From positions 1 to 18,127 of the forward strand of contig JAESTB010000069.1 in assembly GCA_016763815.1 (NCBI GenBank): a DNA stretch of 18,127 bases, given 5' to 3'. Every line of letters begins with the position of its first letter. Within the stretch, counting starts at the first letter, position 1. Origin of the DNA: Arenicella sp. (GTDB lineage: Bacteria; Pseudomonadota; Gammaproteobacteria; Arenicellales; Arenicellaceae). Shown in pieces: positions 7,778 through 15,151 of the stretch. The notes under the pieces were generated by a model. It did no database searches. It saw only the letters and a program-made list of their open reading frames with translations, and was not told where the DNA came from. Made by a program: the position numbers and the translations under genes.

Positions 7778-9022
7778 TTAATTATCTAGGCCGAACAGCT
7801 CTCGGGTCGCCGAGAGTAGGGCTTCGTCATGTTTTTGGCGCAGTGATTCAGTCGGGTGATGCATGAATTTTTGCGAAAGTGCGTAAGCGAAATGTTCGAG
7901 CACAACATTGGGGTCTTCGCCTGCTTTTAAACGTTTCTTGGCGTTTATTAATTCGTTTTCAGTGATCGAGCTGGTGCGATCACGCAATTGACGTATGGTT
8001 GGAATCGATTGTAAGTTTTGAAACCAGTGCATGAATTGCACGGTTTGCGCGTCAACGATTTTTTCAGCTTCAACCGCCGCGGTTTTGCGTGACTCTAAGT
8101 TGTCCGAGACAACTTGTTGTAAGTCGTCGACTGTATATAGGTAAACATTGCTTAAGTCGCCAACTTCTTTCTCTACATCTCTTGGAATTGCTAGATCGAC
8201 AACCAGTACCGGCTTGTTCCTACGTTCTTTTAAGGCGCTTTCAAACGCGCCCTTGCCTAAGATGGGTAGAGTGCTGGCAGTAGAACTAAAAACCATATCA
8301 GCATCACTAAGGCGAGTCGGTAATTCGTGTAGTGAAATGACCTGAGCGCCGAACTCTTTGGCTAAGCTTTCGGCTCGCTCGACTGTGCGATTGGCGACTA
8401 TGATGTCGCGCACACCCTGAGCGTATAAATGTCGGCAGGTGAGTTCTATCGTTTCCCCAGCGCCGATCAACATAACTGTTTGCTTTGATATATCAGAGAA
8501 AATTTGCTTAGCCAACGATACCGCGGCATACGCAACTGAAACCGCATGGCTGCCAATGTTGGAGCTAGTCCGAATTTCTTTAGCAACCGAGAAAGTATGT
8601 TGAAATAAACGGTTCAACACCTTGCCAGTGTTACCGTTTTTGTGCGCTTTAGCGAACGCAGTTTTCATTTGCCCGAGTATTTGTGGCTCGCCGATTACCA
8701 TCGAATCTAAACCAGCGGCTACACGGAAAGCGTGTTTAACCGCCGCCTGATCCGGGAATGTGTATAAAAAAGGCGCTACTTCATCTTTTCTTAATTCGTG
8801 AAAATCACAGAGCCAATCGCTAACGACTTCGATATTTGATTCAGGTACTTGCCAATATACTTCGGTTCGATTGCAGGTCGACAGAATAGTCGCTTCTTCA
8901 ATGCCAGTGCGTTTTGATATATCCAATAAGGCATCATCTAAGTGCTCGGCCGCTACAGCTGCGCGTTCACGCACCTCTATGGGAGCCGTTGTGTGATTTA
9001 AACCTATGGATAAAACGTGCAT
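7778..9022 (-). CDS. hemA: Glutamyl-tRNA reductase
   Basis: HemA reduces the glutamate on charged tRNA-Glu to glutamate-1-semialdehyde with NADPH, the first committed step of C5 tetrapyrrole (heme) synthesis. The 414-residue protein opens with GLNHTTAPIEVRERAA and carries the catalytic Cys50 in STCNRTEVY. The NADPH-binding domain shows MLIGAGETIELTCRHL, then VANRTVERAESLA and VFSSTAS, and the C-terminal dimerisation helix follows. All expected blocks are present and the length is normal. It heads the conserved hemA-prfA-prmC unit. No strong Shine-Dalgarno lies close to the ATG at 9022. An AT-rich 120-nt gap separates it from the membrane-protein gene upstream, so it may have its own promoter there. 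Confidence 0.97.
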   Translation of the reverse strand: MHVLSIGLNHTTAPIEVRERAAVAAEHLDDALLDISKRTGIEEATILSTCNRTEVYWQVPESNIEVVSDWLCDFHELRKDEVAPFLYTFPDQAAVKHAFRVAAGLDSMVIGEPQILGQMKTAFAKAHKNGNTGKVLNRLFQHTFSVAKEIRTSSNIGSHAVSVAYAAVSLAKQIFSDISKQTVMLIGAGETIELTCRHLYAQGVRDIIVANRTVERAESLAKEFGAQVISLHELPTRLSDADMVFSSTASTLPILGKGAFESALKERRNKPVLVVDLAIPRDVEKEVGDLSNVYLYTVDDLQQVVSDNLESRKTAAVEAEKIVDAQTVQFMHWFQNLQSIPTIRQLRDRTSSITENELINAKKRLKAGEDPNVVLEHFAYALSQKFMHHPTESLRQKHDEALLSATRELFGLDN

Positions 9023-9041
9023 AACTTAGATGATTGACCTT

Positions 9042-9077
9042 ATTTTATAAATGTAAAAATGGCGTTAAATGGTTAAA
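9042..9077 (-). promoter_or_regulatory. AT-rich candidate promoter region for hemA
   Basis: The 120-nt gap before hemA is AT-rich on the minus strand. TTTAAC (9069-9064) followed after 16 nt by TAAAAT (9047-9042) is one possible -35/-10 pair. A second overlapping choice, TTTAAC at 9077-9072 with TACATT at 9055-9050, is also plausible. Neither is a strong consensus match, so only the region is annotated. Confidence 0.28.
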
Positions 9078-9142
9078 AAGTTCCGTTTACGATTTAGCCT
9101 TAACGTGCCACATCAGTGCATTTTACCCTGTTTTAAACCGAT

Positions 9143-10816
9143 CTAGAACAAATCATTACTAGATTTCTGAGTAAAACTTTGAATTAATCGCGGCACCGAC
9201 CGCCACCACAATAGGCAAGCGATGGTTACCAGCAGTAAACTACTCGCTGCATACGCATAATAGGCCATGGCTAGCCAGTTGAAGGTGATCATTATCGTTT
9301 GTAGTAAACCGACAACAATTAATGTGCCACTGGCGAGACTAAATACTGAATTATGCATACCTGACTTTGCTTGGTTTAAGCTCATGCCAAGCATTAAATG
9401 GGTGGCTAATATCCAGCCTAAGATACCGATTATCAGCCATATGTCGATGCTAATGCCATTCGAAATAAAGTAGCTAGCGGAAACGAAAATAAGAATTGCT
9501 TGTAGAATTTTAGACTCTACCACCAATGAATAGAGATTTTGTTTGTCGCTCTCTTCGACCGTTAATTGAACCGCACAATTGAGCATAAAGCTAAAGCCAG
9601 CGAAACAAAGTGCCGCCAATAAAATGGTGTTCATGAGAGTGCCCGACTCAGTTTGAGTGCTAATCAGGTGCAGTGTGCTTGTGATTGCCAGGTTCAAATG
9701 ATCTAGGATGTTGATCGATTCGCCCCAGTTTACGTAGTGAGTTTTCCAAGCGCCGATGCCCAATGCCGATGCCAAGCTGAGCACTAGCAGAATCATAAAG
9801 ATCAGATGTACTAAGCTGCCACCTTGTAGCCGACTGAATTGCTCTACGCCGGGTTCGGCCTGAACGGATTCGATCTGACTTTCTTCTTCGTTTAAAAGTC
9901 GTATTAATAGTGCTGAGAATCCGGCGAAGATAATTAGGCTGAGACTTATAAAGGACGGAAGTCCTTGATCGTTGGCCTGCGCATGGTTGATCGGCGCATC
10001 TAGGCCGGGTTGCGACAACAGCATTTGCACGGCCATTGCCGCTACCAGTAAAACGATTATTAGGCTGGCGAAAGACGAAAGGTCCTTTTTAAAGCCAGCG
10101 TCTTTCTCTAGCCTGAAAACCGCCACCGTTAATACCGCTGCAATTACCGTAGGGTTGTTGAATCGTAACCATGAAACGGTTTCGCCAAACGGAGCCCAAT
10201 CGCCATAAATTGAAAAGCCCAGTTGGTTGCTAAAGGCCAAACCAACGGCCAGCAGCACTAACGCCCCAAAAATTCGTGTCGCCAATGGCAGCACTGAGCT
10301 TGAGTGTCGCAACAGCGTTCTGGCGGGGAGTAAAAATAGAAGTGCAAACAAAAGCCCTGATTGGCGGTCTATTAGAGTTGCAAGTAGCGCGGTGACCACG
10401 CTCATTGAAAGCAAAAAGAAGGCTTGAATAAGGCCTTGCTCGATAATCGCGAGCTTGCTGTTTTCGGCTCGTAATAAGTAGTCGGCGATACTGTTGTTTT
10501 GACCTCCGTCGTTTTGAGACTTGCTTTGTGAGCTGTATTGCAGTTGGCCGATTGACTCAACGAATAGGTGGAAAATGAGTAACCACAGTAATGACGGGCC
10601 CCAGCCCCAGAAGAGTAGCAAGCTGGTGGCCGGCAAGCTCACGAAAAAAGCGCTGCTGCCTAAATTGCTTAAGAACTGACTCGTGGTGACGCCGTTTAAA
10701 TATTGCTTGAAGCTAACCTGCCCAAGGCTTTGCTTGCTGAGTAGTCGAAGCAGGCTTAAGTAGCCAAAGGCTAAGAAGGCGAGTGCGCCGAGAAACGCGA
10801 TGAGGCTGCTGTGCAT
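9143..10816 (-). CDS. Polytopic membrane protein, divergent CstA-like transporter candidate
   Basis: This 557-residue, very hydrophobic protein has about twelve or more candidate transmembrane helices from residue 5 to 540 and no soluble domain. I infer distant kinship to CstA (carbon starvation protein, peptide/pyruvate uptake, APC superfamily) from the order of landmarks. WGWGPSLLWLLIFHLFVESIGQ (70-91) fits the CstA block after its GPxxGP segment; LPARTLLR fits the conserved loop; KKDLSSFASLIIVLL fits RDYLSTFLK. GLPSFISLSLIIFAGFSALL (285-304) fits the PLFPFLFITIACGAxSGFHAL block. The GHHFA and SSGTT-type CstA motifs are absent or replaced, so substrate and activity may differ. It lies between hemA and the divergent lipoprotein gene, where Pseudomonas has nothing. 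No strong ribosome binding site precedes the ATG. The membrane-protein call is firm, the family call moderate. Confidence 0.62.
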   Translation of the reverse strand: MHSSLIAFLGALAFLAFGYLSLLRLLSKQSLGQVSFKQYLNGVTTSQFLSNLGSSAFFVSLPATSLLLFWGWGPSLLWLLIFHLFVESIGQLQYSSQSKSQNDGGQNNSIADYLLRAENSKLAIIEQGLIQAFFLLSMSVVTALLATLIDRQSGLLFALLFLLPARTLLRHSSSVLPLATRIFGALVLLAVGLAFSNQLGFSIYGDWAPFGETVSWLRFNNPTVIAAVLTVAVFRLEKDAGFKKDLSSFASLIIVLLVAAMAVQMLLSQPGLDAPINHAQANDQGLPSFISLSLIIFAGFSALLIRLLNEEESQIESVQAEPGVEQFSRLQGGSLVHLIFMILLVLSLASALGIGAWKTHYVNWGESINILDHLNLAITSTLHLISTQTESGTLMNTILLAALCFAGFSFMLNCAVQLTVEESDKQNLYSLVVESKILQAILIFVSASYFISNGISIDIWLIIGILGWILATHLMLGMSLNQAKSGMHNSVFSLASGTLIVVGLLQTIMITFNWLAMAYYAYAASSLLLVTIACLLWWRSVPRLIQSFTQKSSNDLF

Positions 10817-11216
10817 AAAGAGTTGGTAAAGTGTGAGTGCTTGTTTAAGGCCCTTTTATTTAACCACTGCATAAACATATATTGCAGGTAATGAAAGAGG
10901 TCGCTCTGATTGTTTGAGGTGTAAACTAGTAATTAGATACCACAGCATAACGACACCACACTATAAATTGCTCGTGGTTTTCAGTGTTTTGTTAATAGTT
11001 TTCAATGTTTTGTTAAAAATATGGCTATATAACAGGCTATTACCGTTAGTTTTTACATTTTTCTTGAATTATTAAGCTATTCCCGTTTGTGCTGGAGTTA
11101 TGCTGAGTTCTCGATTGGTGTATACACTGAGTGCTGATTGTAGTTATTCCTTCTGATAAAGTTAAGGTATCTCGTTAAAGTTTCGATCAGGATAGTTAAG
11201 TTCACCAATTTAAAAG
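10817..11216. other. 400-bp noncoding region between divergent genes
   Basis: The region is AT-rich and probably holds promoters for the membrane-protein gene (minus) and the lipoprotein gene (plus). Visible elements are an interrupted inverted repeat CTGCA-N11-TGCAG at 10868-10888, a 21-bp tandem repeat (10977-11018), and a TATATAAC stretch at 11026-11033 that could contain a -10. A 10-bp palindrome GTGTATACAC lies at 11118-11127. An 18-codon ORF with GGAG only 2 nt before its ATG spans 11100-11156. No clear -35/-10 pair could be fixed by eye, and no RNA gene is recognised. Confidence 0.6.
10977..11018. repeat. 21-bp tandem repeat, two copies, upstream of the lipoprotein gene
   Basis: Two adjacent 21-bp units (10977-10997 and 10998-11018) share the core TTTTCARTGTTTTGTTAA and differ at only two positions (G/A at unit position 8, T/A at position 20). 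The period equals two DNA helical turns, as expected for a paired operator on one face of the helix. A chance duplication is equally possible. Confidence 0.8.
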
Positions 11217-13151
11217 ATGTCACACATGCCTAAAACTGTTATCAAAGAACGTTGTTTGAAGAAACTGAATCTGAGTTTGAAGAATCTTGGCCTAAGTATG
11301 TTGCTTTGCCTATCATTGGCTGCGTGTGCGGGAGGTTCGAATTCGCATCAGCCTCGCGTGTCGCCGGGTGTTTTGGCGGAGCAGGCGCAACAAAAATCAG
11401 ACCAAGCCGAGCAAAATAGTCGCGACACGGTGATTGAAGCAAACCCCGATCAGATTGATGTTGCATCCGACTCTGAGTTGATTCAGGACCCCGACCTGCC
11501 GTTGCGGGACTTAGACGCCGACACATTGGAACAGCTGCTAGTGATGAACTTTGCCTCGTTTCAAGGTGACTGGTCGACGGCCACGACTAGCGGCATCTTG
11601 GCGGCTGATAAAAGCCAAGACTTCCGAGTTGCGCGAATTGCAACTATGCTGGCACTGAGAAATTCCGACTACGATGGCGCCGCTCAGGCCTCTCAAACTT
11701 GGCTAAGGTTGAAGCCTAAAAGTATCAATGCTCAGAATATGGCTATTTTGTCGTTAGTCGGTTCGGCACAAATTGATGCGGCAAAGAGTGCCATTGATGT
11801 GCAAATAGGCGATCAAGACGTTGACTCGTATATTAAGCAGCTTGCTGGCTTGTTGGTGCGTCAAAAGAACTCTGAGGCGGGGTTTGATATAGCTGATTAT
11901 ATGGTTCAAGAGTATCCGCGGTCGGCTCAAGTTTTAGTCAGCTCGGCTTACGTGGCGCAAATATTTAATAAATACGAAGCGGCTGAAGTCTGGGTCGATC
12001 AGGCTTTGTCTATTAAACCCGGTTGGGATTTAGCGGCGCAACTCAATGCTAACCTGTTAAAAGTACAAAATAAGCTCGATGAGCGTGCCGTTTTCATTGA
12101 TCAATTCGTGAAAGATTATCCACGCTCGGTCTCCATGAGAATTAGTCATGCCTCAGAGCTAGGTCGCGCTGAAAACTACGTAGGTGCTTATGAACTGATG
12201 CTCGAGGTGCTCAGCGATGCGCCTAGACACGTTGGCGCGCTGCAATACGCGGCAGCATTGGCCGAGCAGGTCGATAGCCACAAGAAATCTAAAGAGCATT
12301 TATCTAGGGCGTTAAGAGTTGAGCCAAACAACGATGAGGTTCGTTGGTCGTTGGCCCGGTTAGCCGTGATTGAAAAGAAGTTCCGGACTGCCGAGCGGCT
12401 TTTCGATGAGATCAAAGATCCTGCCATGTATGTACGAGCTCAGATTCAAGTGGCTAATATGGTTAATGAGACTCAAGGCGTTGAGTTTGCTGTGAATACC
12501 TTACGTGCCTTGAAGCCTCGAACCGAAGATGACTATATACACGTGGCCATTACCCGTCACTACTTATTGATGGGCGCGCGTGAATACGATGAAGCATTTG
12601 GCTACATCAATGAAACTCTGGTTTATTTGCCCGGTAATTTGGAGTTACTGTACGCGCGAGCTTTGGTGGCAGCCGAATTGCGTAAAATCGACATTACGGA
12701 GCAAGATCTGCTTGTCATCATTGCCCAGCAGCCAGAGCATGCAAACGCATTAAATGCGCTAGGTTATACCTTGGCAGATCAGACTGACCGCTATGAAGAG
12801 GCCAAGGAGTTGATCGTTAAAGCTTTAAGTTTACGGCCTAACGATGCGCATATTTTAGACAGCATGGGTTGGGTGTCGTACCGCTTGAAAGACTTTGATA
12901 CCGCCGTGGAGTTTTTACAAAGAGCCTATGATGCGAGTCCTGAGGCCGAAGTGGCGGCTCACTTAGGTGAGGTTTTGTGGGAATCTGGCGAGCAAGAAAA
13001 AGCGCGAGCAGTATTTTTGAAATCGTACCGCCGAGAAAGCGATAATGCTGTTTTAAACAAAGTTATCAAACGTTATCGTATAGATCTCGATAGCCGTCGA
13101 TTAAAAGGTAGCCGCGGCGCCAGTTCGATGTCTCAAAGTGCATCAGAATAG
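11217..13151 (+). CDS. LbcA-like outer-membrane TPR lipoprotein
   Basis: This 644-residue protein has a lipoprotein signal peptide: a basic n-region (KERCLKK), hydrophobic core LGLSMLLCLSLAAC and lipobox LAAC with Cys37. The +2 residue is Ala, predicting outer-membrane sorting. An acidic, Gln-rich linker follows. Tetratricopeptide-type helical repeats then fill most of the chain, clearest near the C-terminus (ALNALGYTLADQ and HILDSMGWVSYRLKDFDTA). By position (upstream of lolB, divergent from hemA) and architecture it corresponds to P. aeruginosa PA4667, LbcA, the TPR lipoprotein that binds protease CtpA and helps it degrade peptidoglycan hydrolases. A similar role here is an inference, since no ctpA lies in the window. 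The start could be Met1 or Met4; neither has a strong Shine-Dalgarno. Confidence 0.85.
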   Translation: MSHMPKTVIKERCLKKLNLSLKNLGLSMLLCLSLAACAGGSNSHQPRVSPGVLAEQAQQKSDQAEQNSRDTVIEANPDQIDVASDSELIQDPDLPLRDLDADTLEQLLVMNFASFQGDWSTATTSGILAADKSQDFRVARIATMLALRNSDYDGAAQASQTWLRLKPKSINAQNMAILSLVGSAQIDAAKSAIDVQIGDQDVDSYIKQLAGLLVRQKNSEAGFDIADYMVQEYPRSAQVLVSSAYVAQIFNKYEAAEVWVDQALSIKPGWDLAAQLNANLLKVQNKLDERAVFIDQFVKDYPRSVSMRISHASELGRAENYVGAYELMLEVLSDAPRHVGALQYAAALAEQVDSHKKSKEHLSRALRVEPNNDEVRWSLARLAVIEKKFRTAERLFDEIKDPAMYVRAQIQVANMVNETQGVEFAVNTLRALKPRTEDDYIHVAITRHYLLMGAREYDEAFGYINETLVYLPGNLELLYARALVAAELRKIDITEQDLLVIIAQQPEHANALNALGYTLADQTDRYEEAKELIVKALSLRPNDAHILDSMGWVSYRLKDFDTAVEFLQRAYDASPEAEVAAHLGEVLWESGEQEKARAVFLKSYRRESDNAVLNKVIKRYRIDLDSRRLKGSRGASSMSQSASE

Positions 13152-13161
13152 TTTGGGCCTA

Positions 13162-13191
13162 GTATTTCCATAGTCGTTGGTATTTCCATAG
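13162..13191 (+). repeat. 12-bp direct repeat immediately before lolB
   Basis: GTATTTCCATAG occurs at 13162-13173 and 13180-13191 with an 18-nt period. The second copy runs into the GAGAG that abuts the lolB ATG. It fills most of the 44-nt gap between the TPR lipoprotein gene and lolB. Confidence 0.85.
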
Positions 13192-13195
13192 AGAG

Positions 13196-13924
13196 ATGAT
13201 TTTGAACGCTTGCTTAGATCGCTTTACCGTTAACCTGTACCGCCTGTTGGCCGCTATTGTGTTGCTTTCTTTCTTAGCGGCCTGTCAGAATCGACTCAAA
13301 GCCCCTAGCGCTGAGATCGAGGTGAATTGGCGCTCCAGTTCTGTTTTTTTTGTTGAGCGACAACAGTACGTCCGAAACCTAAATACATGGCAATATTCAG
13401 CCAAGGTTGGCTTGTCTACCCCCGATCTAAATGAACAGGCCAATTTGATATGGGAGTTTTCAGATCAAGCAAACAGTGTCCGGATGTTTGGTCCGCTCGG
13501 TGTTGGTGCTATAAAGCTTCAATTTGATAAGGTCGGCGTGGTGCTTTCTGACAACAAGGGACTATTGCATCGGGGCAATAGTGCCGAGCAACTGCTGAGC
13601 CGTATTGTTGGTTGGCCAATCCCGATAGATGCACTTAGCTCATGGATGTTCGTGTTGCCGGCAAAAGGGGCGACTTATCGATATGCGCTAGATGAAAATC
13701 GACAGATTGAGCGCCTTGAACAACTCGGTTGGCTGATTCAATATACTGACTATCGTGATTATCAAGGGCAGTTGATGCCTAGAAAGATTGTTGTTAGCAA
13801 AAAATTATCACGCAGCAAAAATGAGCCATCGGCAAATAAGAGCAGCGCTGCTGCGGATGGAAAAAGCGCTGCGGCGAATGGGCAAATAGTGGTAAAACTG
13901 ATTACGAAAAGTTGGAAACTATGA
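13196..13924 (+). CDS. lolB: Outer-membrane lipoprotein receptor LolB
   Basis: LolB accepts lipoproteins from the periplasmic chaperone LolA and inserts them into the inner leaflet of the outer membrane. The 242-residue precursor has a lipobox LAAC with Cys30. The core aligns with LolB through NTWQYSAKVGL, MFGPLGVGAIKL (the protruding-loop region), SDNKGLLHRGNSAEQLLSRIVGWPIP and ALSSWMFVLP. The C-terminal hairpin contains an extra low-complexity loop (about residues 203-228, rich in Ser, Ala, Asn and Lys) where E. coli has a short turn, so the protein is longer than usual. The AGAGAG purine tract touches the ATG at 13196 with no spacer, while an in-frame TTG six bases later would have a normal spacing, so the true start is uncertain by two codons. 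It overlaps ispE by 4 nt (ATGA). Confidence 0.93.
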   Translation: MILNACLDRFTVNLYRLLAAIVLLSFLAACQNRLKAPSAEIEVNWRSSSVFFVERQQYVRNLNTWQYSAKVGLSTPDLNEQANLIWEFSDQANSVRMFGPLGVGAIKLQFDKVGVVLSDNKGLLHRGNSAEQLLSRIVGWPIPIDALSSWMFVLPAKGATYRYALDENRQIERLEQLGWLIQYTDYRDYQGQLMPRKIVVSKKLSRSKNEPSANKSSAAADGKSAAANGQIVVKLITKSWKL

Positions 13925-14781
13925 GTGAAGTGAGCTATTCAGCAAAAGGTGCATGGCCGGCGCCAGCAAAAATTAACCTTTTTTTACATATCGTCGGTAA
14001 GCGGTCTGATGGTTATCACAATCTCCAAACGGTATTTCAGTTTATTGATTACGGTGGCGATTTATATTTCGAACTAAATTGTCAAGGCCGAATTAGTCGA
14101 CATTATGATCTCGGCTTCTCAGAAGAGGTCGATTTGTGCATGCGCGCCGCAATTCTGCTAAAAGAGTATGCTGATCCGGACTGTGGTGTAGAGATAGGCC
14201 TTACCAAGCGCTTACCGATGGGCGGCGGGCTTGGCGGTGGTAGTTCTGATGCGGCAACGGTACTTATCGCCCTAAACTCTCTTTGGAATGTTGGCTTAAG
14301 CCGTCAAAAGTTAGCCGAGATCGGCTTATTATTAGGCGCTGATGTACCCGTATTTGTGATGGGTAGGTCTGCTTGGGCGGAGGGTGTTGGTGAGCAATTA
14401 ACGCCGTTGGAATTGCCGGAAACGTGGTTTCTGGTTTTAAACCCTCAAATAAGTGTGTCAACAGCGCAAATTTTTAGCAATAAACGTTTGACAGCGACCC
14501 CCGAGATGAAGAAAATACGCGCTCTCGAGAAAGGCATCGATTCTAGCTTTGGTGAAAATCAATTAGAATCGATTGTTAGGGCTGAATACCCGCAAGTAAA
14601 TAGTCTAATCGAGTGGCTTAGCCAATACGGACAACCCCGTATGAGTGGTTCAGGCGGTTCGGTTTTTATGCCGGTGCCTAATCAACAACAGGGTTTAGAA
14701 ATATTGGCCAAGCGACCTTCATATTCAGTTGGTTTTGTTGCTAAAGGGCTAAATATTCACCCTTTATTGAATATAGTTTAA
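13921..14781 (+). CDS. ispE: 4-diphosphocytidyl-2-C-methyl-D-erythritol kinase
   Basis: IspE phosphorylates CDP-methylerythritol with ATP in the MEP pathway of isoprenoid synthesis. It is a GHMP-family kinase of 286 residues, close to the 283 of E. coli. The N-terminal PAKINLFL contains the conserved Lys17. The ATP-binding glycine loop is LPMGGGLGGGSSDAA (98-112), GADVPVF carries the catalytic-base Asp141, and RMSGSGGSVF near the C-terminus is the third GHMP motif. The ATG at 13921 overlaps the lolB stop as ATGA, and I prefer it to an in-frame TTG nine bases upstream. Its stop codon lies inside an AT-rich inverted repeat that also overlaps the downstream tRNA promoter. Confidence 0.96.
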   Translation: MSEVSYSAKGAWPAPAKINLFLHIVGKRSDGYHNLQTVFQFIDYGGDLYFELNCQGRISRHYDLGFSEEVDLCMRAAILLKEYADPDCGVEIGLTKRLPMGGGLGGGSSDAATVLIALNSLWNVGLSRQKLAEIGLLLGADVPVFVMGRSAWAEGVGEQLTPLELPETWFLVLNPQISVSTAQIFSNKRLTATPEMKKIRALEKGIDSSFGENQLESIVRAEYPQVNSLIEWLSQYGQPRMSGSGGSVFMPVPNQQQGLEILAKRPSYSVGFVAKGLNIHPLLNIV

Positions 14782-14803
14782 ATATAATGCTTGAACTATA
14801 TTC
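14769..14803 (+). other. AT-rich inverted repeat spanning the ispE stop and tRNA promoter -35
   Basis: GAATATAGTT (14769-14778) and AACTATATTC (14794-14803) are perfect reverse complements. The stem extends inward by one G-U and two A-U pairs to 13 bp with a 9-nt loop. No T-run follows, so intrinsic termination is unlikely. The right arm overlaps the predicted -35 box TTGAAC. Confidence 0.65.
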
Positions 14804-14818
14804 TAATAGCGTTAGAAT
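14791..14818 (+). promoter_or_regulatory. Promoter of tRNA-Gln with GC-rich discriminator
   Basis: TTGAAC (14791-14796) is followed after 16 nt by TAGAAT (14813-14818, five of six to TATAAT). The bases after the -10, TCGCCTCGG, are GC-rich, as in the discriminator of stringently controlled stable-RNA promoters. Transcription would start near 14826, giving a leader of about 65 nt before the mature tRNA. Confidence 0.5.
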
Positions 14819-14890
14819 TCGCCTCGGTTTACGGAGTGAATCAAATCGCTAGGCAGGGAAAGCCAAGAATTGTGATTAATGAAATGAGAA

Positions 14891-14967
14891 TGGGGCGTGG
14901 CGAAGTGGTCTAACGCACCGGATTTTGATTCCGGCATTCGAAGGTTCAAATCCTTCCGCCCCAGCCA
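14891..14967 (+). tRNA. tRNA-Gln (anticodon UUG), 3' CCA encoded
   Basis: The 77-nt sequence folds as a full cloverleaf: acceptor TGGGGCG/CGCCCCA (7 bp), D arm GCG/CGC, anticodon stem CCGGA/TCCGG enclosing loop TTTTGAT with anticodon TTG, and T arm GAAGG-TTCAAAT-CCTTC. Discriminator G and encoded CCA (14965-14967) follow. Anticodon UUG reads CAA and, by wobble, CAG glutamine codons. A tRNA-Gln between ispE and prs is also what I recall for Pseudomonas. It probably has its own promoter rather than depending on the lolB-ispE transcript. Confidence 0.97.
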
Positions 14968-15086
14968 TTTCTTTAACATTGTTTTAGCGCTACTTTAGTC
15001 TCGCAGCGTGGCATTCCGATTCAACTTTATTTGATTCCTAACGTATGTGATCTGTTAAGAATTTGTACGCTTTCGGTCAGCAATCT

Positions 15087-15116
15087 TTGCATTGATACGG
15101 TTTTTGTATTTATGCT
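15087..15116 (+). promoter_or_regulatory. Candidate promoter for prs
   Basis: TTGCAT (15087-15092) and TATGCT (15111-15116) are separated by 18 nt in the AT-rich stretch between tRNA-Gln and prs, giving a leader of about 65 nt. Each box matches consensus at four of six positions, so the call is tentative. I see no PurR-type operator nearby. Confidence 0.35.
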
Positions 15117-15151
15117 GTTGATCTGATTTTGGCTACCTTGAAATAAAATTT

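Noticed and set aside
10868..10888. Inverted repeat CTGCA-N11-TGCAG as an operator
   Set aside because: Five-base arms at this spacing are common by chance in AT-rich DNA, so it is only listed within the intergenic description.
13912..13920. TTG start for ispE nine bases upstream
   Set aside because: The ATG at 13921 gives the common ATGA overlap and a normal length; the TTG has no better ribosome binding site.
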